NCBI GenBank assembly: GCA_025174535.1
Contig: JALBUN010000045.1
Location: forward strand, 2,976,001-3,040,000
Reading direction: 5' to 3'
Source: Cantharellus purpuraceus
Taxonomy: Eukaryota; Basidiomycota; Agaricomycetes; Cantharellales; Hydnaceae
DNA length: 64,000 nucleotides
In this document: positions 54,537-64,000 of the stretch, piece by piece
How the letters are laid out: the number at the start of each line of letters is the position of its first letter
Numbering within the stretch: the first letter of the stretch is position 1
The notes under the pieces: generated by a model
Seen by the model: only the letters and a program-made list of their open reading frames with translations
What the model was told of the DNA's origin: nothing
Databases searched by the model: none
Translations under genes and position numbers: made by a program

Positions 54537-56537
54537 ATGAGCAAGGTCGTATTTGGTATGTGTTACCCGTTTTGTTTATGGTCGCTCAGCGTCGTTTTTG
54601 CCGGTTATGACTTTTTTTTACAATCAGTGGGCAATGTGCCCTATAACATGAGCGAGGATACGCTCATTGACGTTTTCAAAAAAGTTGGTCAGGTGGTGGG
54701 ATTTAGGTTCGTTATCTATCCCTGCGCATCCATTGCCGCGTGGCGCCCCAGTCCAGCATACCGCAATAAATCTACGATGTGCACCTCGTGCCGTTCCTTG
54801 AGATCCAACTCATTCTATTGATCCCAGATTGGTGTTTGATCGTGAGACAGGCAAACCGCGGGGATATGGCTTTTGTGAATTCGCAGGTATGTCAAGTCAT
54901 AATATATTATTCCCTTTCGTGTACACTCTCTTGAAAACGCCTTTTCGAGCATACTCCGCGGGGGGGCTGTGTGTTGGTCTGAGATTTGAGATACAACCTC
55001 CGCCACAGTATAAGTTCTAGCTCTCAGATGCCTTCCCATGTATCTTCTTTTCCCTCGCAACGATGACTTCGCCCAATGATTATGTTCTCATCAAACTGCT
55101 CCACCCAGATCATGAGACGGCTCAATCCGCCGTCCGAAACCTGAACAATGTCGACTGTGGTGGTCGACCCTTGCGTATCGACCTCGCGGATTCAGATCCG
55201 TTCCTTGAAGGAAAGACAACGATGCGTGGAGAACTGATCGATGCCGGTGGTAAGAGCCGTATGGCCCCTCTCATATTCTTTGCTTTTTTATATATCGTGC
55301 CACCCGTCCTACAGGTTGGAGAGACCGTCATCGTGACGGTCCACCCGACCGGGATCGTGACTCTCGTTTTGGGAGGGGGTCTCACGGTGGAGGCGGTGGC
55401 TCTGGGTCTGGAGATAGTTGGCTCTCCAATCTGCCACGCGGAACGCCTCTACCACCCGGCGTCAACTGTATGGACGCCATTTCGCAGACCGTGGCAAGTA
55501 TCCGCCCTGGCCAAATGATGGAGATCCTTGGATCCATGAAGGTAGGATTTCGACCTCACTCCACAATGTGGTTTTAAAATGTGTTTGTTTCTAGACATTC
55601 ATCATGGAGCAGCCAGACCGCGCCCATACCCTCCTTACAGCCCACCCCCAGCTCGCATACGCACTCTTCCAGGCACTCCTTGTGCACCAAATCGTCGACC
55701 CTGCCATCTTACATGTATGCCAACACACATCTCTCTCATCTCTTCGCGCCGCACTAACTTTATATTTTATCAAGCGTATGATCGCGGCCACAAACTCCAC
55801 CGCCCCCGCCACTTCCGCTTCACAAGCGCCAGGCGGTGCACTGCCACCCCCTCCGATGCATCATGCGCCCCCCGCGCACACCCATCATCCCGCACCGGCC
55901 CCAGCCATGCCACCCGCCTCCGCCCTCCCACCGCATCTCCTCCCCCACACGCAATATGGCCATGCGCCCCCGCCCCCGCCGCCGGCGCAGCAGCACCCCC
56001 CTCATCCCTCCATGTACCAGACACCGCCCCCCCCGTCCGCTGCGCACCCGCACATGGGGTACCCCGGCGCACCGCCGCCACCTCCCCCTAGTGCAGGTGG
56101 AGGCTCACAACCGCCACAGAGCTACTATCACCATCCGCCACAGCCGCCACCCGCGAGCCACCCCCCACCACAGGCTGCGCAGTCGAGCCCATCGGGACCT
56201 CCCGGACATGGGAGCACGCCCGGAAACGATCCCGTCAATGCCGTTCCGGACGCGCAGCGTGTAAGTATTCTTTTTTTTTTTTTTTTTTTCTTTTCTTTCG
56301 TTTGCGGTACTTATGCACGGTCTTCCTATATATAGGCCATGTTGATGCAGATGCTGCAGCTGACGAATGAACAAGTTAATGCGCTGCCTCCTACGGAGCG
56401 CCAGGCTATCCAGCAATTGGTAAGTTTTCTTCTGTCGCTCCTTTTTGTTAGCTGCAAGCCTTGACGCTGATACCACGACTCTTACTTTTTTTCAGCGGAA
56501 TCAATTTATGGCTCTGGGAAGCAGCATTGGTTCCTAG
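54537..56537 (+). CDS. Cleavage stimulation factor CstF64 / Rna15 homolog
   Basis: First exons: 54537-54555 (19 nt, MSKVVF), 54628-54706, 54828-54886, then from 55109. One RRM is assembled from VVFVGNVPYNMSEDTLIDVF, LVFDRETGKPRGYGFCEFAD and NNVDCGGRPLRIDLA. RNP1 is KPRGYGFCEF and RNP2 is VFVGNV. An RD/RG-rich stretch (55320-55400) leads to the CstF2 hinge (PPGVNCMDAISQTVASIRPG, HPQLAYALFQALLVHQIVDP), a long Pro/His/Ala/Gln-rich region (55770-56260) and the short C-terminal domain MLQLTNEQVNALPPTERQAI ending ...GSSIGS at 56535-56537. It binds U/GU-rich downstream elements and pairs with CstF77/Rna14 in pre-mRNA 3' end cleavage. The third intron is unusually long (222 bp). Confidence 0.94.
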
Positions 56538-57355
56538 GAGGCTCTTTCCTCTCTCTTAAAGGTGGTGTTTTCAATAGGACTGTCAGACACTGTAATCGTC
56601 CAAACCGAGAATGGCGTAGATATATGAACAGAACCTCTTGACTAGTTGTGATGCCGACAGCTGAATGCGGTTGTTGCAACACTAGGGTGTGACACAAAAC
56701 TGATGCTTGAATCAGCTTGAGCTTGAGTTTCTTCGCAGTGCACATGCTACCCCTTTTGGTTATTGGATTGAGTTATGGGTGCTAATGGACGGTCACCTCG
56801 GTGGGAGCATCATGACTGTTGAACGGAAATTCATAAATGAAGAGGAGATAATGGAAAAGGAGGAACAAGGCTGACTAAAGCTATCTATTGTTCGTCATGC
56901 CAACTTGCCTTCCAATGACCTGTGATGGCATCCTCGGGCCCTCTGTTGGGTCTCAGAGCACGCAGGGAATATATATATATATCGGCTGGGCCAGCAGCAG
57001 TTGTGGATTATGCTTGCATCACCTACCTGCCATGGGGTCGAGAAGTGTTCGCATTGTGCTTATGCATCTCGCAGTACGTCACTCTTTTTGCTGCGAATCC
57101 GAATTTCCACTTTGGACCATAGCTTTACGCGCATAAGACACTCGCTAACCTTACTCTGTTCAGACAGTTCAAAGTTGACCATGGAACTAGGATATGCACG
57201 TCAAGTGCTACCGAGAGAAAGCATGCATGCTACATAAAACAGATGAACGGAGGGGACGGGAATACATTCCAACTCTATGTGGCGGGACGAATGATGCATG
57301 AGTGGGTGGTCAGTAAGAACGTAGCAGGTAGAAAAGCAAACAACGATGCAACACA
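56538..57355. other. Intergenic between convergent genes
   Basis: 3' ends of CstF64 and the dNTPase gene face each other across 0.8 kb. Only short ORFs without resemblance are present, plus an (AT)n run at 56971. Confidence 0.5.
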
Positions 57356-59782
57356 TCAAGTGGACCTCCTTTTCCTCTTTGGACTCTCAACAGTGGAACA
57401 ATCATCCTGCTCGTCGATATCCTCTAACATCACTCTCCGTTTCCTTCCTGTGGTCTTAAATTTTTTGTAGCCCGCCCGAGGTTCTTTGGGCGAGAATGTC
57501 ACGGGAACGGTCATGCAGCTATTATGGCTCGGTGTGGCAGCGCTACCAATGCTCGACATGGAGGCGGTCGGTCCAGGTGTCTTTGGAACATAACTGGATG
57601 CGCCCTGTCCAGCGACAGACTCGGAAGCGATAGAGGACAATGAAGACGTTGCGCGCAAGGGGTTGCTTGGCACCTCCGGTGTGTCAGAACGCTGAACATC
57701 AGGGGAAGCGTCTTGCAGCGGCATCGCCTCCACTACTGCACGTGCCCCCGCTTGAATCACGCCATAAAAGCTAGTAGCATGATCGGTAAGACTCTCGGAA
57801 CGTCAATATTGCCGCCTACCGTGGATCGCGAGTGAACACCTTATTCCACACTTCGCCGAACCCTTTGGGCAGCAAATGGGAAATGTCCGCCTCACGGCGT
57901 GGAGGAAACGCCACTACAGGCGACGGTCATCCTCAACACTTGACCTCAACTGATACGTGCATACCATTAGGATTATACTTTCCGTAGAACTTGCAATTAT
58001 CTAGCGGAAATTGATCTCCCATGCCATGGTGCAATGCAGACATATCAACTATCACATGCTGCTCTGTAAGCTCTGCAATACGTTCCTGAATTCCGGCATC
58101 TCGATGCTCCGATGGGCTTAACCGCTTTGCCGCGTCCACGATTTTCTCGGGGGTGAAATGCTTCCTCCATGTGTCACGGCTTTCCCAAGGACGAAATTCC
58201 TTGTCGACAAGTTTGTACAAGTCCCTTTTTCTGATCCTCCGCAGGATCTGTCGCGACTCTTCTAGTTCCTGCGCCACCTCCTTGGCAAGTGTGAAATGCT
58301 GTGAAGAGATCAATCACTTACAAGACATTCCGATTGCTCGACTTCGAGCAGGATGCTATCATTCAGATGCATATACCGCCTTGGGTCATGGATGCGCCCG
58401 GAAATATTGAGAAACGGGTCAGCCTTAAGAAGAGCATCCACTATCATGTATTCGATGGACTTGGCTATGATGTTGCCTCAGATGGAGGCCCATTGTTCAA
58501 ACATAGCTGCCTTACCGGTTTTATGATTGTAAATCGTCTTATGGAGGTTAAAGCGCTCCTGGAAAAGGCCGTATACGGTGGCCTGGTTCTTCTCCGAGTA
58601 GCATATCTGACCATCGATAACGCGAGCTGAATTGATTAATCTGGTAAATATCAGACTCTGGATGATTGTATCATTAGAGTGAAAGGTATACCGAATGAGG
58701 TCTGTAACGTTTCCAGTAGAAACAGCGTGAGTGTCTCGCGCAATGTAATCGAATCTAAGGTTTTAAATAAAAACTTGAAGTAGAATAATTGAGAAAAATG
58801 ACTTTCTTATCAACGTCAATGCCATTGCGCTTGTTGGCAACAATTTCAAAGAGGTAACCCTTCTCTGGTGGCACTCTAGATCCCGTACGTAAGATGACTC
58901 ACTCATTTCCCTGAGCGACACACCTTGATGATGTATGATTCTTCGTTCCCGCAATGAGGTCCTTTATGAAATCAACCTCATCTGGTTTAAGGTCAATGCC
59001 ATTGTCGCTGACAAGGTAGTCTAGCATCATTTCACTGGCATCCTCGTGTTTCCACTTCGAACCCGGCCTATGGCAATAGTTAGATCTCAGAAGCAAGGTA
59101 ACAAATGCTTGTGAGCGTACAAAGCGATTGGGATGAAAAGGTTGTCCCAGACGTGAGAGAAAGGACCATGTCCGAGGTCATGACAAAGACCCGCGACTTC
59201 TATGCATCTCACGTCGCGATCGGTGATCTTCAGCTCTGGCTGCGCATTACGTAGCCGAGTGACCATCATTCTAGATAAATGAAAGACGCCTGCACGAGTC
59301 AATGTACGTCAAGATCCTGCTTGCAAGGAATGAGTGGTGACACCACCTAGGGAGTGCTCAAACCGATTATGTGATGCCCCAGGCCAGACAAAATATGTTG
59401 TTCCTAATTGTTTCAAGTATCTGATGTTGATTTATCGAATGAAATGAATCGAATACTGCCATAGTTATACAAAAGATACAAGTACCTCAGGCGTTGAAAC
59501 TGAGGACTATGATGATCCAGGGAACCGCTCAGAACATCACAGGCACGGGAATGACACGACAGATCGACTCACGTATCAATGATGGATGTGATAAACTTGG
59601 AAACGGGAACTTTAGAGCACAAGACGCGTCAGAAAATCAAGACTCAAGAGTGGCACAGAGGAGGTCGGGAGTTCACTATAACCGTGCACAGGACACTTGA
59701 TTTCCCTATCTGATTCCACAAAGACCTCTTGATCGTCGTTAATGTCGCGAACGCTAGATTGACTCGAGGTTGGAGAACGCAT
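57356..59782 (-). CDS. SAMHD1-like deoxynucleotide triphosphohydrolase (HD domain)
   Basis: Many-exon gene. 5' exons (minus): 59782-59677, 59609-59573, 59506-59486 (21 nt), 59420-59344, 59289 on. They spell [46 protein letters not shown] and [12 protein letters not shown]. The HD motif reads [18 protein letters not shown] (59165-59200). Later: [52 protein letters not shown] and an ALLKADPFL helix. H...HD...D metal ligands are all present. The tail (57356-57760) is S/P-rich and ends with [10 protein letters not shown] and KRKRRST, likely nuclear signals. By family it converts dNTPs to nucleosides and triphosphate, controlling dNTP pools. No N-terminal SAM domain is seen. Confidence 0.9.
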
Positions 59783-62631
59783 CTTCGCGGTGGCAGAGAA
59801 GTCAAGTAGACGCCGTTTGCGGCAGTGTCTAAATGAGACTGACTGAGTTTGAATATTTGAACTAGGAGTCAGCCTGCTGTACTGTCCTCCATGTACAGTG
59901 AATGACTAGTGTTTCCCTACTCATCCCCAACCAGGACTGAGGAACTCAAATTTTGGCGCCTCATCTCGGATAAATGGACTGCGTTCCACGGCACCGTAGC
60001 AAGCTTCCGCGTGGGACAAACCACGCGATTAAAAGCGCCTATACGGTTCTGCTTAAAGAAATCTACATTGCCAACCCTATCTTCTGGGACATATAAAACC
60101 CATACATCTGAACCCTTGCATGCCTCTGTAGCCTTCTCAACGCTATCGCACCTTGTCGTCATGCACATTATGCATCTCTCCACCACTTTCCTTATCTTGA
60201 TTCCCTTTACCATCGGTATGTCTTTTGTCGTGCATGACGACTTACTTGAGTTGTTAATGCCTATGTCGTTCTCAAGCATATCCCCTGGGTCATCCATTAC
60301 GCATCCTCCATGCGGTAGAGGTAGACCATTATGATCGGACCCTCACCTCACTGCGAAGCCCCTTTCCTGTTCTGCTACCGGATATAACTGAGACTGATTC
60401 GCTGGTATGTCTCTTAGCCGACACTGGTTGTGGCTGCAGTGTTTTGCTTCCTAACACTGTGGCTATTCTTCGCTCTTTAGAGTGATGGTTTGCCATCCAG
60501 CATCACATCTCGCGATTTTGCGACATCTTTCATAACAACATTACTCGGAGGTGGCCTGGCGTTGTACTTTACGTGATAACGTCATACCTGATACCCTTTC
60601 GCCACGGTTGTACTTTCACTAGCTGTATTATATCAACGTAGAATGTTGTCTGCTTTCCGTGTCCTACTTTGTATACCATGCAAGATGAATGAAACAGACT
60701 GATGTCTTCCTGTACCTCTGACATATCTCCCGGTTTAGTGTTTCGGTACTCTATGCTCACCTACCACCCTTAATCAATCATACGCACCCTAGCAGCGACT
60801 CAGTGCACGCCACATTTTGCACCCTATCTATCACGGGTAACGCTGATGGCCTACCAATTTCGACTGATGCCTAAGGCCCCCGCCTTTGGCTTTCGACACA
60901 AGCGCTGCTGCTCAGTGGAGCAGAGCACACTCCGGAGCTGTTCACTCCCGGCGAGTGATCAGATCTTTGAAGCTCACCCCTTGCTGTGTATTTATGTCGA
61001 GGGACCAGCATGCACCGCCTCACAGACTTTCTCAGACTTTGAGTTTGAACTTCAGCAATACTTGTAAGCTGCCATTTCTCACGTTCCCCCACCAGAACAC
61101 TGGTTTGAAAGTTTCATCAACAATATGCGTGTGTTTCACACTTGCGCTGTATGCACCGGTGCTTCTTCTCCGGAGACTGTGTAACATGAATACTTTCAGG
61201 GTCTTGGTCGGCTCCATCTCTTTAATCATGCATATGTAACGACCATTTGCATATTAGTGAGGTGTGACCGGCTTCTTCCCGATTGCTTCTCATCTCAGTG
61301 GCTGCCGCATGACGCATCTGGTCGTGTAGTATATTACAAGGGTTGAAAGGGTACTTCTTTGATGGATCTAACACTCCACCCTTATAAGACTGGCTGGCCT
61401 GGCAAACATTATCACTGCCATGTGATGCTCCAGGGTTTGAGACCCTAGACAAGAGATCAACCTGGGGAGCCAGTCACTGCTCCACTACAGTTTTTAATTG
61501 TATTGTAATTTATAAAACCACAAGTTAATAGTGTTTACACCAACAATCACTTGGAATTACTGTACGTCTCTTTCAGTGTTGGAATTTGATTCCACAGCCC
61601 CGGTGATCAATCCGATTATCAAGAAATCTGAATGGGTAGACGACCGGTGATTCATCCTTTGTTTTCAAAGGGGGGTAGTTCCAACGCCTTGTATTATCTC
61701 CCTTGACGCGACGGATCCAAGTGAGGTTGTCATTGTTGCCCGTGAGACTGTAAGAAAATTTGGCCAGTGCACAGTACCTCGCAACAGCTCTAAAACCGTC
61801 AACCAAGATCGCCGATTTCAAAAAACACAAGGATCTACATCTATACTCGTCACTGATATCTGATTCATGAACTGTACATCACAGCGCCCGAGGAATTTGT
61901 TATAATGTAGTCCAGCGGAATCAGTAAATCGGAAATTCAGGAGAAGAGTGCCAACCTTAGCCTTAGGCAACTGACACTTGGCGAGGCGTGGGCTCATAGC
62001 TCAGATCGCCGGAGGTCACTTGCCCAGACCCTGTTGACTGAAGCTACACCTGACCGTCGTCGGAGCTCTATATGAGTGAAACACTCTCATTCTTGTGGTT
62101 GGGACTGCGATGACGAGAGAAGTCAGACTGTGCGACATGTATCACTGTGTGATGCTGTAGTTCCGCGTTGCTGATGATGTGTTGTTTCATCTACAGCCTA
62201 CTGAGCCATAACGACCTGTGTGCGGAGCATAGAGACCGACCGACTGCGTACCACGTTCTTCAGAAAATTTGGTGGGTGGCACGCGTCGCAGCAAATCGGG
62301 ATTTCTAGATGGTCCGTTAGGGAGCATTACCAAGGACGCTAGGTTGAGCCCGAACGTAGGCAAGGCAATTGTCCCGACGGTGGTTACTCTCTGTGACTCT
62401 TGTCTGAAATAGGGGAACGACAAAGTCGTCCAGAACCTTTTGAAATTACACCCTCACTCACAATGTGGAAAGTTTCAGCTTGAACGGGAATGGTATTACT
62501 TGGTTACGAGTCAATGGCTAATATTTATGGAACGGCAAGGCATTATTGAGATATCATTGACCAAGGTTGAGCAGCAGCTGGTTAAATGAAGGGCCGATTC
62601 AAGGACTCAGATCCTGGTCGGTGCAAGACTT
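59783..62631. other. Region without a confident gene
   Basis: Two minus-strand stretches have some protein-like character but no recognised family: 59917-60297 (DVWVLYVPEDRVGNVDF) with 60569-60760 (YRNTKPGDMSEVQEDISLF), and 61573-61830 (FRAVARYCALAKFSYSLTGN, PVVYPFRFLDNRID). They could be exons of decayed or unfamiliar genes. The rest shows nothing I can name. Confidence 0.35.
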
Positions 62632-63027
62632 ATGCTAAATAATGCTTTCATTTCGAGTTCTCCTGGGTGTGGAAGCATTGATGCTTCAAAGGCGTTCCAG
62701 TTTAGCCCCAAACCCTTGGAAAATAATATCAGAGATGTGGTGAAATGGGAGAAGCGTGTACGCTGGGAAACCGGCCATGGCTGGCCATTAGTCATCGATC
62801 CAGGCCTCCCTCCCATTCTAAGCTCAAAGACGGCTGCCCAAGAGAGAGCCCTGCTACCTAAGAATCTCAGAAGATCTTTGTCTGCTATGGGGAGAGGAGC
62901 ACCCGGCCGGCACGGTGTATCTAACCGGCTTGAGTGCCTCGCGTGCGGGAGGTTAGAGCCGAAGACTCCACCACCCAACTATTCACACAGTGAATGGACA
63001 GTCGAGGCGAAGACTGACTCCCCATAG
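62632..63027 (+). CDS. Unrecognised ORF, 131 aa
   Basis: Longest ORF of its stretch, starting at 62632 with MLNNAFISSSPGCGS and containing KWEKRVRWETGHGWPLVID and CLACGRLEPKTPPP. The opposite strand is also open (62607-62978), so coding status is doubtful. No motif or neighbour suggests a function. Confidence 0.2.
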   Translation: MLNNAFISSSPGCGSIDASKAFQFSPKPLENNIRDVVKWEKRVRWETGHGWPLVIDPGLPPILSSKTAAQERALLPKNLRRSLSAMGRGAPGRHGVSNRLECLACGRLEPKTPPPNYSHSEWTVEAKTDSP

Positions 63028-63030
63028 AAG

Positions 63031-63430
63031 AGTCAAGTGGATAACATAATCCTATCACGGAATGTAGACCTAGTTGACAAAATAGACAAGCGTGACTCAA
63101 AAGAAAAAGCGATGGAGAGGTAGGATTTCTTTGCACTTTCACCAGTAAGAGAGAAAAACTTGTGAATACCATCTGCCCTGCACCATGACAACCCATGGAT
63201 CAATGCCCATAAGAAGAAGAAAAGTGGTTCCGCCAATTTGAAAACCATGTCCCTGCAGTGAGCTCAATCCTTTGTGAGACCAAACCACATTACAGTGGTC
63301 CATGAACCAACTTTGGCACATGGGAGCCCATCCACCATCAGCAGCTTCAAAGGCAAAAAGAGGGGCAGAAGTGGGAATTGTAGAATTGGTGGTTGGGTGA
63401 TGAGTCAATGTGGAGGTGGCACTGCACAAG
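63031..63430 (-). pseudogene. Tyrosine recombinase C-terminal fragment
   Basis: The minus frame 63139-63429 contains EAADGGWAPMCQSWFMDH, then HGFQIGGTTFLLLMGIDPW, VMVQGRW and FLSYW. This is the H-x-x-R ... GxW ... Y layout of the DNA breaking-rejoining enzymes found in many agaric mobile elements (Crypton- or DIRS-like). The Arg of H-x-x-R is Gln here (CAA where CGA is expected), and a TGA at 63139-63141 follows SYW where Arg is usual. Sequence resembling the continuation (KCKEILPL-like) follows the stop. The N-terminal domain is missing. The fragment is inactive. Confidence 0.7.
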
Positions 63431-63503
63431 CATTGGGAGTTGGTAATTGAGGAAAACTTCTATGTGGTTTCTCTCTTAAAACTTATTATTACATAATCAC
63501 ATT

Positions 63504-63660
63504 TGTATGGGAACCACCTTTTCCCTATCAAATCCTATTTATGCAGCACCAATGTGCTATACTTCACTTTTCCATTCCTAAATATCAGCATATATTTGGT
63601 GCTTGTACTTGGAATGGACTTATTCAAATATTCTCTATTTTTCCATATTTTTTTCAGGAA
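63504..63660 (-). repeat. R-family repeat, 3' fragment, copy G
   Basis: The plus strand begins TGTATGGGAACCACC, the complement of the 3' end of copies C and E. It stays similar for about 155 bp, to the GGAATATT block near 63660, and is then lost. The rest of the repeat is absent. Confidence 0.75.
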
Positions 63661-64000
63661 TATTTGGTGAAAACTGAGAAGGAACATATCCTCAGTTATT
63701 ATGGACAAGCATAGTCACCATCCAGGTGCTAGACACTATGTGCACAAACTCTGTAATTACACAATGTTTGTAGAGAGATTAGATAATCAAGTGAAGTTTT
63801 ATCAACAATCTACCTGCATCTTCGAGTTCAACATAGATAACTGCCCTCTTACACTGCCTGAACCTTGTTAGGTTATGGGCCCCAGCAGCACTTAGAAGAT
63901 ACAAAAAAGATCCTCAAACCAGGTGGCGCACTCTCACAAGCCATGACGATGCCCGAATCCATCTCTATGAACTGCCCAGTCCTACTAGGCCTGGAGAACT
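63661..64000. other. Window end, nothing recognised
   Basis: 340 bp without an ORF of note or a repeat shared with the rest of the window. Confidence 0.4.

Noticed and set aside
62607..62978. Organelle-derived insert (NUMT) at 62.6-63.0 kb
   Set aside because: Both strands are open and the composition differs from the flanks, but no organellar gene could be recognised, so there is no support.

Overview
The window looks like a nuclear contig from a mushroom-type basidiomycete (Agaricomycetes). This is inferred from short introns of about 50-70 bp with GT..AG ends, many tiny exons, Ty3/gypsy chromoviral debris, and eukaryotic housekeeping genes. No bacterial, organellar or viral genome features were seen.

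Region 1 (1-17.2 kb) is a graveyard of nested transposons. A long TG..CA repeat family (here called R; copies A, B, C and F) sits among broken Ty3/gypsy gag and pol pieces. A 566-bp MITE is present twice with 3-bp target duplications. A solo LTR with a perfect GTTTC duplication splits a coiled-coil/cysteine-rich ORF. The same ORF is also split by a 2.8-kb palindrome made of two copies of a 1.4-kb LTR-like unit (U), one inserted into the other in inverse orientation. Region 2 (17.2-24.8 kb) holds two genes on the minus strand: a divergent membrane-anchored protein kinase-like gene and a large SH3 plus RA-like polarity protein (Tea4/Bud14 type). Region 3 (25.3-33.7 kb) is a second transposon block. 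It has R copies D and E, a Ty3/gypsy element ending in chromodomain, a 145-aa accessory ORF, a polypurine tract and a 3' LTR, and a second U-in-U palindrome inserted in its pol gene.

Region 4 (34-60 kb) is gene-dense: mitochondrial malate dehydrogenase (-), intron-bearing tRNA-Leu(CAG) (+), two convergent MFS transporter paralogs enclosing an unrecognised gene, two tandem GT8 glycosyltransferase paralogs (-), replication factor C subunit 1 (+), CstF64/Rna15 (+) and a SAMHD1-like dNTPase (-). GT8-2 and RFC1 share a 133-bp divergent promoter gap. CstF64 and the dNTPase gene converge. Region 5 (60-64 kb) has no confident intact gene. It holds a decayed tyrosine-recombinase fragment and another R fragment.

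The most unusual signals are: (i) the two independent inverted self-insertions of unit U, all four with 4-bp duplications; (ii) a ~145-aa ORF carried inside unit U that resembles the ORF lying between chromodomain and 3' LTR in the gypsy element; (iii) a series of Arg-to-TGA nonsense changes in the transposon genes, as expected from CpG deamination or RIP-like mutation; and (iv) microexons of 6, 10 and 15 nt in host genes. Exon boundaries were derived by hand from splice signals, reading frame and family motifs. They are predictions.
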